A DNA stretch of 64,000 bases from Ktedonobacter racemifer DSM 44963 (GCF_000178855.1 NZ_ADVG01000004.1:62001-126000); one strand, 5' to 3'. Positions 34,586-44,023 are shown, counted from the first letter of the stretch. Notes: generated by a model not told the origin, from the sequence alone. Program-made: numbers and translations.

Positions 34586-35203
34586 TTACGCATTGCCAAA
34601 GAGCAGCGCTGCCACAAAGACTAATGCGCCTCCGCCAACCACCTGGAGGAACGAGAGCCACCAACTGGTATTGAAGTAGCGATGACGAATAGCCGCAATG
34701 CAGATCAACTCAAACGCCACCACCACGTACGCCACAATCAGCGCCAGGTGGAGGTCAGCAATCAGAAAGGGGATGGTGTGTAGCGCTCCCCCGAAGAAGG
34801 TCATCAGTCCCGTAATAGCCCCCCGGATCACCGGACTTCCCCGACCCGTGATCTTTCCATCGTCAGAGAGAGCTTCCGATAAGGCCATACTAATCCCTGC
34901 ACCCGTGGCAGTCGCCAGACCAACGAGAAAGGCTGCGAACGGTTTGTGAGTAAGAAACGCCGTCGCGAAAATAGGAGCCAGCGTTGAGACGGAGCCATCC
35001 ATCAAACCCGCCAATCCTGGCTGGACCACGCGCAATAAGAACGTGCGCGATTGGTCATCGTCGGATGTGGCCGCATGGAACAGTTCGGCAATCTGACCCT
35101 GGACGGTCCTGGGCGTTTCTTCTCCTCCCCCTCGCTCATCGGCTGTCGCAGGATGCTCGACAGTGCCTGGCTGCCCCACGTTGACTTCTTGTTCTAATGA
35201 CAT
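34586..35203 (-). CDS. VIT1/CCC1-family iron/manganese transporter
   Basis: Membrane protein of 205 residues with a 55-residue polar N-terminus. The family motif is GLAGLMDGSVSTLAPIFATA, followed by GLATATGAGISMALSEALSD and a charged linker, then three further helices. VIT/CCC1 proteins move Fe or Mn out of the cytosol. It lies 31 bp after a Fur-family gene in the same orientation, so iron- or manganese-dependent control of efflux is likely. Possibly shorter than typical members because the linker metal-binding domain is reduced. Confidence 0.85.
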   Translation of the reverse strand: MSLEQEVNVGQPGTVEHPATADERGGGEETPRTVQGQIAELFHAATSDDDQSRTFLLRVVQPGLAGLMDGSVSTLAPIFATAFLTHKPFAAFLVGLATATGAGISMALSEALSDDGKITGRGSPVIRGAITGLMTFFGGALHTIPFLIADLHLALIVAYVVVAFELICIAAIRHRYFNTSWWLSFLQVVGGGALVFVAALLFGNA

Positions 35204-35234
35204 GAGCTAATTTCCTCCTCTCAACTGGTCATCG

Positions 35235-35651
35235 TTAGTCTTTGGTGGTCTTTTTGTCTTCTTGAGCGGCCTGGCACGACAAGCAACATCCATATAAACG
35301 AACCTCGTGCGTCTCTAAGACCATGCCTACCGTGAACGCCGCCTCTTGCAATGCCTGTGACGAGAAAGCAACGTCAACAGGTATATCCACGAGCTTGCCA
35401 CACACGCGACAGATCGCATGGTCATGACGCGCAATATGCCCATCATATTGGCTGCTCTCGTCCCCCTGGTGCAACTCTCGGATGTATCCCTGCTCAACGA
35501 GAGAACGAAGAATACGATAGATACTCGCTAACCCGATATGAGGCTGCTCTTGCCTGACGATCTCATACACCTCTAAGGCAGTTGGGTGGTACGGTGCGTT
35601 CCGCACCGCTTCTAAGACTGCCTGTGCATTCACGGTCAGTGTTTTCTTCAT
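35235..35651 (-). CDS. Fur/PerR-family regulator
   Basis: Repressor of 138 residues. The DNA-binding part includes HPTALEVYEIVRQEQPHIGL and ASIYRILRSLVEQGYI; the hinge and metal region is DGHIARHDHAICRVCGKL; the structural zinc Cys pairs are CRVC and CLSC. Fur, PerR and Mur cannot be separated by eye. It is the first gene of an operon with the VIT transporter and probably senses the metal that transporter moves. Confidence 0.85.
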   Translation of the reverse strand: MKKTLTVNAQAVLEAVRNAPYHPTALEVYEIVRQEQPHIGLASIYRILRSLVEQGYIRELHQGDESSQYDGHIARHDHAICRVCGKLVDIPVDVAFSSQALQEAAFTVGMVLETHEVRLYGCCLSCQAAQEDKKTTKD

Positions 35652-35783
35652 AGTTCACGACGTTTTCCTCCCAGCTGTTTATGATCCTCAGAGATCACAA
35701 GCATGATCCTCATCAAAGCTTTTGTCAGCTCCGCAGTGCGCAGCAGTTAATCGTGAAAAACGCGCATTTTTTGCGTATCCTGT

Positions 35784-35972
35784 GTGTAAATCCCAACATT
35801 AAGCTGGTGGGGGGAGTACAATTATTCTGGTGGCTTCTAGCTTGCTCTGCCTTCTTTGTTTTTGCCCCATTGCTCTTGAGAGGCTCAACAAGTTCTCTTC
35901 CCTCCTCAAACAACATCTCCGCCTTGACCAGGATAATTATACCGCTCCCACCAGTTTAATGTTGGGATTTAC
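35784..35972. mobile_element. 189-bp MITE with 45-bp imperfect inverted ends
   Basis: The first 45 bp (GTAAATCCCAACATTAAGCT...) and the inverted complement of the last 45 bp match at about 85 percent. The interior has no gene. The terminal octamer TGTAAATC is shared by both ends. No transposase with these ends was seen in the window. It lies between the Fur-family gene and ferrochelatase. Confidence 0.7.
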
Positions 35973-36025
35973 AGGCGGCGATGAAGCCGGTAATCCCGCC
36001 GCCTATAATGACAATCCTCGGCATC

Positions 36026-36982
36026 TCAGGCATGGGCCATATCCTGCGCTGCTACATGATCCTGAATGAGGTCCGCTAACGTCGCAAAGACACGGGCATC
36101 ATTATTCGGTAATGCAGTCCGCGCAAATGCCAACTGCAACGACTGCGCCAGTTGGATCGTCTCGATATCCAGGTCGTAGAGCACCTCCAGATGGTCGGAG
36201 ACAAAGCCAGCGGGACAGACCAGCACGCCCTGTACGCCCTGCGCAGCCAGTTCCGGTAAGACATCTAAGATGCTGGGACCAATCCAGGGATCGGCTGTCC
36301 GCCCTGCACTTTGCCAGGCAATCGACCAGTGTTGGAGTTGTGCCGCCGTGGCTACCGCCTGTGCGGTCTCTTGTAGCTGCGTAGGATAGGGATCCCCTTG
36401 CGCGAGGATACGCATGGGCAAGCTATGGGCGGTAAACAAGACTTCTAGCCGCTCCTCAGCGATCCCACTCTCACGTAACTGATGCTCTTTCGCCTGCTTC
36501 ACCTGTTCGGTGAGATACTCCAAGTAGCCGGGCGCGCGATGCCAGGACTCGACGGCTGTGAAGGGGATCTCCGCCGGGATAGCGGTCCGGGCACGCTGCA
36601 TATACTCGCCCACACTCATGCTGGAATAATGCGGAGCCAACACCAAGCCGATGATCTGCTTCACACCGCTCTGTGCCAGCGCCAGTGCGCTCTCTTCGAG
36701 AAAAGGCGCAGCATGTTTCATTCCCAAGGATGTGCGATAGCGGCCCGGTGCCAATGTATCCAGTGCGGCCTGGATGCCACGAACCTGCGTATGCGTATGG
36801 TGCATCAAAGGCGAGATGCCGCCGATTGCCTGGTAGCGACCCTGTAGTTCGGCCAGCAGTTCGGGCGTCGGCTTACGCCCATGTCGAATATGCGTATAAT
36901 AACGCTCGATCTGCTCAGGACTAGCAGGCGTACCATAAGCCATCACGAGCACACCAATAGAAGGTTGTGGTACCGTTGACAT
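36026..36982 (-). CDS. hemH: Ferrochelatase (HemH/CpfC)
   Basis: Inserts iron into protoporphyrin IX or coproporphyrin III in the last steps of heme synthesis. Length 318 residues, normal for a soluble bacterial enzyme. Landmarks: VLVMAYGTPASPEQIERYY at the N-terminus, GLVLAPHYSSMSVGEYM with the catalytic His, FTAHSLPMRI, WQSAGRTADPWIGPSI and CPAGFVSDHLEVLYDLDIE. No [2Fe-2S] Cys cluster is present. It stands alone but near Fur and VIT genes, an iron theme. Heme is needed by the catalase at 46270. Confidence 0.93.
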   Translation of the reverse strand: MSTVPQPSIGVLVMAYGTPASPEQIERYYTHIRHGRKPTPELLAELQGRYQAIGGISPLMHHTHTQVRGIQAALDTLAPGRYRTSLGMKHAAPFLEESALALAQSGVKQIIGLVLAPHYSSMSVGEYMQRARTAIPAEIPFTAVESWHRAPGYLEYLTEQVKQAKEHQLRESGIAEERLEVLFTAHSLPMRILAQGDPYPTQLQETAQAVATAAQLQHWSIAWQSAGRTADPWIGPSILDVLPELAAQGVQGVLVCPAGFVSDHLEVLYDLDIETIQLAQSLQLAFARTALPNNDARVFATLADLIQDHVAAQDMAHA

Positions 36983-37526
36983 ATATCATTCCTCATATTT
37001 ATAGTCATGAACAAGACAGACGAGGGAATCACATCTCCGCCTCATCCCCACCTCGCCTGCAAAAGATTACAATTGAGCACGATACTTGTATCGTATAGCT
37101 ACCGTCAAGGAACAGCCACTGTTCTCTGATGCGATGATCATCAAGTCCGCGTTGGCCCCCCCCCAGCATTCACAGCGTCTTTTTCCTCTCATTTATCATC
37201 ATGCTCATAGGGTTGGCACTTGTCTGCCTCTTCGAGTGCTTCTCCAGCTGATACTCTATCAAGTACAGCCAAGAGGTCCATTTCCGTATATTGGGAAAGG
37301 GCCGATAGAGCAGGGCCAGCAATGGTACCTCACCATCAGCCTACTTCATTAACGATGTACAACGAGAGGGTGCTAAACTCAGTCCAGACCTGACTTCCGG
37401 GCTTTTCTGCTATGTAGCATGGTATCTGAGAAAGAGGCGCAGCCTTTTTCTAGCCACAGGAGTGGTGTTTCTGAATGCGTAAAGTATGATTATTCCGCCG
37501 CGAATGTTGTATTCCCCAACCCTTGA
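36983..37526. other. Intergenic region, nothing recognised
   Basis: About 540 bp between ferrochelatase and the aquaporin fragment. Small frames here have no supporting start sites. No RNA or repeat recognised. Confidence 0.4.
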
Positions 37527-37665
37527 TTACTGATTCTTGCGGGGCAAGATCACATATTGGTAGAGCAGGGCCGCGATGATTGCACCAACGATTGGGCCAA
37601 TCCAGTAGACAAGATCATTGGTCCAGAAACCACCGGCGAGCGCAGGCCCGAAGGTGCGCGCGGGA
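37527..37665 (-). pseudogene. Aquaporin, C-terminal fragment
   Basis: The minus strand encodes ARTFGPALAGGFWTNDLVYW, then IGPIVGAIIAALLYQYVIL and PRKNQ-stop, the end of a MIP-family aquaporin. It begins exactly at the IS end with the codons that follow NPA in family members. The N-terminal part, ending GASLNPAR at the other IS copy, is at 47955-48573. TCCCGCGC is present on both sides (37658-37665 inverted, 48566-48573), as an 8-bp duplication. Confidence 0.9.
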
Positions 37666-38526
37666 GATATTGTCAACTTGGAACGTAGCTGAACAATGTG
37701 CTAACATGGCTTCATGAAAACAACCACCACTGCCCCCGATTACAGAGGCTACCGCTTTCCGTCTGAAATCATCAGCCATGCTGTCTGGCTCTATTTTCGT
37801 TTTTCCTTGAGTTTTCGCGACGTTGAAGAGCTTCTGGCACAGCGCGGCATCGTCGTCACCTACGAAACCGTGCGCCAGTGGTGCTTGAAGTTTGGGCAGA
37901 CGTACGCGAACGAACTCCGCCGCCGTCGCCCTCGGTGTGGGGACAAGTGGCACCTGGATGAGGTCTTTCTCACCATCAATGGGAAAAGGTCGTATCTGTG
38001 GCGAGCCGTCGATCAGGACGGCAACGTGCTGGATATCCTGGTGCAGAGCCGGCGGAACACACACGCGGCGAAACGCTTTTTCCGCAAACTGCTCAAAGGG
38101 TTGCAATACGTTCCTCGTGTAATCATTACCGATAAGCTGAGGAGCTATGGCGTGGCCAAACGCGAGATCCTGCCTGGCGTAGAGCACCGGCAGCACAAAG
38201 GGCTCAACAACCGGGCGGAAAATTCTCACCAACCGACGCGCCTGCGTGAAAAGAAGATGCGGCGGTTCAAATCAACGAAACAGGCTCAACGCTTCCTCTC
38301 TGCCTTTGGCCCCATCGCTGGACATTTTCAACCGCGACGACACCGTCTGAGGGCCGGAAAATACCGCGCTCTTTTACAGGACCGATTTCAGACTTGGAAT
38401 GAACTGACTGGAGCAAAGCGAGTCGCATAACCATAGGTATCCCCCACATCTTCCATGACCCATCAGCATCCTTCTTCGCTATAACTCAGCAATATTCTTC
38501 ATTTTTCTGGTTAAGTTGACAATACC
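37666..38526. mobile_element. IS6-family element, copy 1 (861 bp)
   Basis: Ends GATATTGTCAACTT and (inverted) GGTATTGTCAACTT. The same 861-bp element lies inverted at 48574-49434. The 8-bp flank on the aquaporin side matches the flank of copy 2; the inner flank (GAGAAGAA) adjoins a truncated response regulator. Length, end structure and transposase are typical of IS6. Confidence 0.92.
37714..38430 (+). CDS. IS6-family transposase (copy 1)
   Basis: Intact DDE transposase of 238 residues. HTH region VVTYETVRQWCLKFG; first Asp in WHLDEVFLTINGKRSYLWRA; second Asp in VIITDKLRSYGVAK; Glu in GLNNRAENSHQPTRLREKK. Identical to the product at 48670-49386. Because the frame is intact and the copies are identical, the element is probably active or was until recently. 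Confidence 0.92.
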   Translation: MKTTTTAPDYRGYRFPSEIISHAVWLYFRFSLSFRDVEELLAQRGIVVTYETVRQWCLKFGQTYANELRRRRPRCGDKWHLDEVFLTINGKRSYLWRAVDQDGNVLDILVQSRRNTHAAKRFFRKLLKGLQYVPRVIITDKLRSYGVAKREILPGVEHRQHKGLNNRAENSHQPTRLREKKMRRFKSTKQAQRFLSAFGPIAGHFQPRRHRLRAGKYRALLQDRFQTWNELTGAKRVA

Positions 38527-38730
38527 GAGAAGAATGACATCGGGAACAAGGGTGCGCGTGATTTTGAGAGCGGCAAATCCATCACCAACAAGGATCACCT
38601 GACAGGGGAACTCGTCTTTGAAGAACTGCACGAGAATCTCGCCAATATCAGGATCGTCCTCGATGATGAGGATGGTCTTGATAGGTGGAGGGTCCTCCTC
38701 CTGGGAGGAGGGAGCATCAGGTGCTTGCAT
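38527..38730 (-). pseudogene. Response regulator receiver domain truncated by IS copy 1
   Basis: Start MQAPDAPSSQEEDPPP, then IKTILIIEDDPDIGEILVQF with the acidic pocket and PDVILL, where the phospho-acceptor Asp should follow. The IS end replaces the remainder, so the phosphorylation site and output are lost. A similar receiver gene (also damaged) lies at 42974-43355. Confidence 0.8.
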
Positions 38731-38997
38731 TGTGCGTCGTGGTCCTTTCCATTGTGGTCGCTAAAGGCGTGCTTCTTTCACGAATGGAACAGGTTTTTCG
38801 TTTCACATTCACACCTCTTTTCCCATCTCCACCATATTTCTGTTTATATATTCTCTCTTCAAGTTATTTACAACATTTTACGCCGAAACCTCAGATGAGG
38901 AGCCGTTTCTCCAGACCCAGGATAGCGAATTCCTACAATTCGCGCTGATTATTTCACGTTCGCCTCAAAATTGTTGCGGATTTCGCCTTATTTACTA

Positions 38998-39080
38998 CTG
39001 TAAAACCGCTCCAGATGCGGATGGTTGTGTGCAGAAGTTGTAAATGCAACTCGAACGACCACAGAGCAAGAGGACAAGGC
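38998..39080. repeat. 83-bp inverted repeat, left copy
   Basis: Matches the inverted sequence at 42412-42494 at 82 of 83 positions. It begins CTGTAAAACCGCTCCAGATG. The pair encloses one histidine kinase gene and its leader. No target duplication is visible at the outer ends. Confidence 0.9.
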
Positions 39081-39407
39081 GCATTTCCCAAGGTTCTCTG
39101 CCGGGTGGTGCGACTGCGACGCATGATGTCTTCGGGCGGTCCGCGTGACGCTCGGTGGAAAAATGGTATGGGTCATAGAGAGATGTTGAGTCTATTTTTA
39201 CAAGTTCCCCTGAGGTCTAAACGTCTCATTGACGTGCATAAGCCAATAGTCCTATGTATAGGGCGAGCGATTTCACCGATATCTCATTGTACAGCTTGCT
39301 TGTTTCTTGAAGATAGCACATCATTTCACTAGACTTCTTGAGGTGAGAGCAGGTACGCATCTTCGCCACCAGGGATGGGAACACGTGAAAGGGAGATTGA
39401 CCGCACT
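39081..39407. other. Leader of the PAS kinase gene
   Basis: About 330 bp with no supported gene. A GGGAG lies 11 bases before the ATG at 39408. Confidence 0.4.
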
Positions 39408-42353
39408 ATGTCGAATCCAAAGCCGACCAAGCGTCTCACGCCTGCGTCGAGTGAGACGCTCCTCACGCTTCTTGAGACGCTTCCTGGGGCCTTGTTTGTC
39501 GTCGATGACGCCGCGACGATTGTGTATGCCAATGCGAGCGCGCAGAGTATCCTAGGCGCCACACGCGAGGAAGTATGTGCCCAGCCATTGTGGCGCTGCG
39601 CTCCGCAGCTGGTGAGCACCTCGCTCTACCAGGCCGTCCAGAAGACCAAACGGACCCGAGCACCAAGCGAAGTGGAGTATTTTTCTCCCGTGACCCAGAC
39701 CTGGCTGCACGTGCAGCTCTCTTCCACGGTTGGGGGACTTCTTCTGCAGTTCCACGAGATGGGGGCACCAGCCCCACGCCAGGAGACGGTTCCCCAAAGC
39801 GAGCATCTCTACCTCAATGGCCTGGATGGCTTGTATAGCGGGATCGTCGTTCTGACCCCCGAAGGGATCGTCTTGGGGATCAATGAGGTTCCCTTAGCGG
39901 ATGCGCAGATCCGACGCGAGGAGGTCATTGGCCAACCGCTCGCCCAAACCCGGTGGTGGTCCTGTTCTCCTCCTAGTCAAGAGCAGCTACGCGCCGCCAT
40001 CGCGCGAGCCAGCATGGGTGAAACGGTGTGTTTCGAGACGGTAGTTCACCCCAGGGAAGGCATGGACCGTCACCTGGAAGTCACGATCACCCCCCACATG
40101 GATGTGGAGCACCACATCGAGTACCTCGTCCTCGCTGGCATCGACATCACCGCGCGCAAGCGCGCCGAAGCGGAAATCCATGCCCTCATCGATGCCATCC
40201 CCCAGCTGGTCTGGACCGGGCAACCGGACGGCTATCGTGACTCGTATAATCAACGCTGGCGCGACTATACCGGGCTGAGTACCGAAGAGGCCCAGGGGGA
40301 GGGATGGGTGCAGTGTCTCCATCCTGAGGACCGGCAACGCGTCCTCTCCATGTGGCAGCGCGCCGTCCAGACCGGCGGAGTGTATGAAACGGAACTGCGC
40401 CTGCGCCAGGGCACGACCGGAGCGTATCGCTGGTTCTTAGCCCGCGCCATGCCGGTACGTGATGAAGGCGGCCAGATCATCAAATGGTTTGGCACCAGCA
40501 CCGACATTGAGAAGCAGAAACGGGCGGAGCAGCAGCTCAAAGAAAGCGAGGAGAATTTGCGCGTGCTGGCCGAAACGGTGCCGCAGTTAGTGTGGACCAC
40601 TCGACCAGATGGCCGTTTTGACTACTGTAATCAGCGCTATTGTGAGTATACCCATGCCGCTTTTGAGCACCTCCAAGGCTATGGATGGCGTCAGTTCATG
40701 CATCCTGAGGATGCTGAACGGGTTGTGGTTCTTCGGCAGCAGACACTCCAAACAGGTGAACCCTATGAGATAGAATATCGTCTCAGAAATAGCCAAACGG
40801 GGACGTATCGCTGGTTCTTAGCTCGTGCCATGCCGGTGCGCGATGACACCGGTCAGATCATCAAATGGTTTGGCACCTGCACTGACATCGATGAGCAGAA
40901 ACAGGCTGAACAGAAAATCAAAGAAAGCGAGGAGAACTGGCGCGTGCTGGCCGAAACGGTGCCACAGTTGGTGTGGACGACGCGCTCAGACGGGCAGCAC
41001 GAGTATGTGAACCAGCGCTGGTGTGACTACACCGGGGTCACGGTTGAACACATGCAAAGCGACCGATGGGCTCCTCTCCCGTTCATCCATCCCGATGACC
41101 GGGAAGGCACCCGAACGCTCTGGCAGCATGCCCTGGAGACGGGAGCAATGTATGAGCACGAAGAGCGTCTCAGAAATAGCCAGACTGGGGAGTATCGCTG
41201 GTTCTTAACACGCGGGGCGCCGGTACGTGATGACACAGGTCAGATCGTCAAGTGGTTTGGCACGGTCACCGACATCGACGAGCAGAAACGGATGGAGGAA
41301 GCCTTACGCCAGAGTCAGGAACGCGCGAGCGTCCTGATGAACTCCAGCATTATCGGGATCTTTGTCGCCGAAGATGAACGGGTGGTAGACGCGAACGACG
41401 CGTTTTTGCGCATGACAGGCTATACACTCGAAGACCTGCGTGAAAGGCGTATGAGCTGGAGGCACATGACGCCTCCAGAATATATGGCCCGGACCCTGCA
41501 GGCCCATCAGGAATTTGCGCTGCATCAGTCAATAATACCCTATGAGAAAGAGTACGTGTGTAAAGATGGCAGTCGCCTTCCTGTGCTTGTAGGTGCCGTC
41601 GTCTTACAGCATCACCCGTTCCAAGCAATCGCTTTTGTGCTGGATAATTCGGCCCGCAAGGAACTGGAACAACGCAAAGATGACTTTATCAGCATGGCCA
41701 GCCATGAGCTCAGGAACCCGCTCGCCGCAGTAAAGATGCAGACCCAACTGGTGCAAAAACGACTGGAAAGGCAATCCCATCACGAGGCTGCCACCGCGCT
41801 TTCCAGGGTAGAGGGGTCCGTCAAGCAACTGGAACGCCTGATCGGAGAGTTGCTGGATGTCTCTAAGATCCAGGCGGGCAGGCTGGAGTATCAGCAGGAG
41901 ATGGTCGATCTTGATGCGTTGCTCCATGAGGTGGCAGACACGATGCAGCAGATACATACGACGCATACCATTGTGGTGCGTGGCACGGCACCCTGCTCCC
42001 TGGTCGGAGACAAAGATCGGCTCGGACAGGTCTTCACCAACCTGATCAGCAATGCTATCAAGTATTCTCCTGGCGCAGAGACGGTCGAGATGGATCTCTC
42101 CACCTCCGCTGAGACGGTCACGATCCGTGTACGCGACCATGGCCTGGGCATCCCGCGAGAGCAGCGCGACAAGATTTTTGACCGGTTCTATCGGGTCACT
42201 GATCCCAAGCAGAGAGCGATCCCCGGCCTGGGCATGGGGCTCTACATTGTGGCCGAAATCGTCAAAAGCCATGGGGGAACCATCACAGTGGAGAGCCAGG
42301 TCGGAACAGGATCGACCTTTACAGTCACCCTCCCCAAAAGGAGGGATGCCTGA
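39408..42353 (+). CDS. Multi-PAS sensor histidine kinase
   Basis: Soluble hybrid-free sensor kinase of 981 residues without membrane helices. About six PAS/PAC modules come first: two diverged (1-250), three closely similar tandem copies (about 260-640, each with EYRWFL or AYRWFLARAMPVRD and KWFGT.TDI), then one diverged (640-755). HisKA follows with His766 in SHELRNPLAAVKM, then HATPase with N box NLISNAIKYSP, G1 DHGLGIP and G2 GLGMGLYIVAEI. The start at 39408 is preferred; 39375 is possible. A receiver gene lies downstream. The gene sits between 83-bp inverted repeats. Confidence 0.92.
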   Translation: MSNPKPTKRLTPASSETLLTLLETLPGALFVVDDAATIVYANASAQSILGATREEVCAQPLWRCAPQLVSTSLYQAVQKTKRTRAPSEVEYFSPVTQTWLHVQLSSTVGGLLLQFHEMGAPAPRQETVPQSEHLYLNGLDGLYSGIVVLTPEGIVLGINEVPLADAQIRREEVIGQPLAQTRWWSCSPPSQEQLRAAIARASMGETVCFETVVHPREGMDRHLEVTITPHMDVEHHIEYLVLAGIDITARKRAEAEIHALIDAIPQLVWTGQPDGYRDSYNQRWRDYTGLSTEEAQGEGWVQCLHPEDRQRVLSMWQRAVQTGGVYETELRLRQGTTGAYRWFLARAMPVRDEGGQIIKWFGTSTDIEKQKRAEQQLKESEENLRVLAETVPQLVWTTRPDGRFDYCNQRYCEYTHAAFEHLQGYGWRQFMHPEDAERVVVLRQQTLQTGEPYEIEYRLRNSQTGTYRWFLARAMPVRDDTGQIIKWFGTCTDIDEQKQAEQKIKESEENWRVLAETVPQLVWTTRSDGQHEYVNQRWCDYTGVTVEHMQSDRWAPLPFIHPDDREGTRTLWQHALETGAMYEHEERLRNSQTGEYRWFLTRGAPVRDDTGQIVKWFGTVTDIDEQKRMEEALRQSQERASVLMNSSIIGIFVAEDERVVDANDAFLRMTGYTLEDLRERRMSWRHMTPPEYMARTLQAHQEFALHQSIIPYEKEYVCKDGSRLPVLVGAVVLQHHPFQAIAFVLDNSARKELEQRKDDFISMASHELRNPLAAVKMQTQLVQKRLERQSHHEAATALSRVEGSVKQLERLIGELLDVSKIQAGRLEYQQEMVDLDALLHEVADTMQQIHTTHTIVVRGTAPCSLVGDKDRLGQVFTNLISNAIKYSPGAETVEMDLSTSAETVTIRVRDHGLGIPREQRDKIFDRFYRVTDPKQRAIPGLGMGLYIVAEIVKSHGGTITVESQVGTGSTFTVTLPKRRDA

Positions 42354-42411
42354 TCGTGGAAAGCACGCTACGCACGTTATAAGTAAACGCCCTGAAAAGT
42401 AAGCAGCTTTT

Positions 42412-42494
42412 GCCTTGTCCTCTTGCTCTGTGGTCGTTCGAGATGCATTTACAACTTCTGCACACAACCATCCGCATCTGGAGCGGTTTTACAG
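42412..42494. repeat. 83-bp inverted repeat, right copy
   Basis: Inverted partner of 38998-39080, ending GGTTTTACAG. It starts about 60 bp after the kinase stop codon. Confidence 0.9.
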
Positions 42495-42511
42495 CTCGTC
42501 AATGGTTGAAC

Positions 42512-42572
42512 TGCTCACTTTTCGGGGCAAGTGCTAACCCTTGAGGTCAAAAGGTGCTCACTTTTCGGGGCA
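42512..42572. repeat. Two 18-bp direct repeats TGCTCACTTTTCGGGGCA
   Basis: Copies at 42512-42529 and 42555-42572, 43 bp apart. Spaced direct repeats of this kind are often transposase-binding sites at IS ends (for example IS21-type), but no such transposase is present. Confidence 0.7.
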
Positions 42573-42604
42573 TTTACCACAAGCGGCGGCAAATGAGTTG
42601 GTAA

Positions 42605-42883
42605 TTGACCTGAAGGTTCGACGGAATGGACCCCAAGGATCGAATTTCGCCCTCAAGGTTCGGTCAGCCACAAATTTGTATGGTTAGAGCCGCTCCAGGA
42701 GTTAGAGTTTCGATGCACAGAATGGAAGCATGTGGTACCTCTTTTGCAATGAAAAATAGCCTTTCATCGGAAAAGAAACCAAGGTTCGGAAATCGTGTCG
42801 AACCTTCAGCGCATTTTTTTGACCTGAGGGTTCGACGCAGAGGCTCTCGGCCCAGCATTTTCGTTCGATCCTTGAGGTCATTT
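42605..42883. repeat. Array of about seven TGACCTsAAGGwTCGA motifs in both orientations
   Basis: Copies start near 42606, 42631, 42650, 42778, 42795 (inverted), 42818 and 42865 (inverted). The outermost two face each other, so the region looks like a short element or two abutted transposon ends with repeated protein-binding sites. No gene is convincing in 42354-42973. Confidence 0.65.
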
Positions 42884-42973
42884 CCTCTGAAAGTCATCTA
42901 TTCTGATGACTTTCATCCGGGGTGGTGCGCTTTTGGCGCATGGCTCTTACCATGAGTGTCTCAATCGCACTCA

Positions 42974-43355
42974 CTACTCTGCTTCGAGCACTTGCGTTAC
43001 CAGGGAAACGAACTGATAGAGGTCAAAGGGCTTCTCCACAAGAAGGACGTCCGTTCGTTCCCTGGCTTGCTTGGGAAGGCTGGCACTCATGAGGATAGCA
43101 GGGACACGTTCCAAGCCTTTCGTAGCTCGTAGTGCGTCCAGACACGCTACCCCGTCCATATGGGGTAACAGATAGTCCAGGATGACAAGCTGGGGAGTGA
43201 GAGTGCGAACGATCTCAAGTGCAGTAGAAGCGTCCTGGATGAGCTTCACTTGATAAGGGGTCTCATCCAGAAGAACCGCTACAAGCATCTCGCCAATATC
43301 AAGGGTCATCCTCGACAATGAGCACCGTCTTGAGAGGCAGTGATAGCTCTTCCAT
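42974..43355 (-). pseudogene. Response regulator (single receiver) with a one-base frameshift
   Basis: From ATG 43355 the frame reads MEELSLPLKTVLIVEDDP, then an extra base near 43301 shifts it; the next frame continues DIGEMLVAVLLDE, VILDYLLPHMDGVACLD with the phospho-acceptor Asp, AILMSAS and LLVEKPFDLYQFVSLV. With the extra base removed it is a complete receiver of about 127 residues. It may be a natural mutation or a sequencing error in a T run. It would be the partner of the PAS kinase. Confidence 0.75.
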
Positions 43356-44023
43356 TCAAATAGCTTCCAATTTCGGTCTCGGGCTAAATACTCAACGAGT
43401 GTCACGGACCAAACAACCAATCAGTTTCACATGCGCTCGCTTGCTTACCTGCTCACTGGTCACTTGTGCTCACTGGCTCAAATCTCATACAGTGTTTGAG
43501 ATTACCCATTGTTATCGCTGAGATTACCCATTGTTGTGCTCATTGATCCACTTTGAGCGGCTCACCTGACGCTTATAACTGCTCATGATCGTATGCTCAT
43601 TGTGAGTATGCGTGGGGTGTTCCTCCCCTATAGCCAGGGTGCAGTCCAGGCTACTCACTCACCCTATCCCCTTCCCCTTGTCTTTGGAACGTTGTGACTG
43701 GTCGCTCTGTCTCTCCGTCATATCCTCTATGCTATGGTTGTACAGCCTACCTACGTTTCCTGAATCCCATCACCCTGTGCAGCCGTAGCATACAGTCATT
43801 GACCAGGACGAGGACGATTGACACTGATTCACCTGACCCCTAGCCTGGGCTTTACCCTCTCCACTACCCCTAGCTCACCCGGTTAATCGGTTGCTTGCTC
43901 GTTACTGACCAGGATAGAGGGAGAGCCACCCCGCCCCATAGGCCGCCCCGCGTTAATCGGTGGTCATCATCCCGCTCTACATGTCATGATAATCAGGCAT
44001 ACATCTACGATCGTTCCAGGACG
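43356..44023. other. Non-coding region with short direct repeats
   Basis: About 670 bp. GAGATTACCCATTGTT occurs twice (43498-43513, 43520-43535) and GCTCACTGG twice nearby. No gene supported. Confidence 0.5.

Noticed and set aside
41604..42467. Minus-strand frame of 287 codons over the kinase
   Set aside because: Antisense to the HisKA and HATPase domains, with no start site.
42605..42883. CRISPR array or tRNA cluster (GGTTCGA motifs)
   Set aside because: Repeats vary, occur in both orientations at irregular spacing, and no cloverleaf can be drawn around the GTTCGA motifs.
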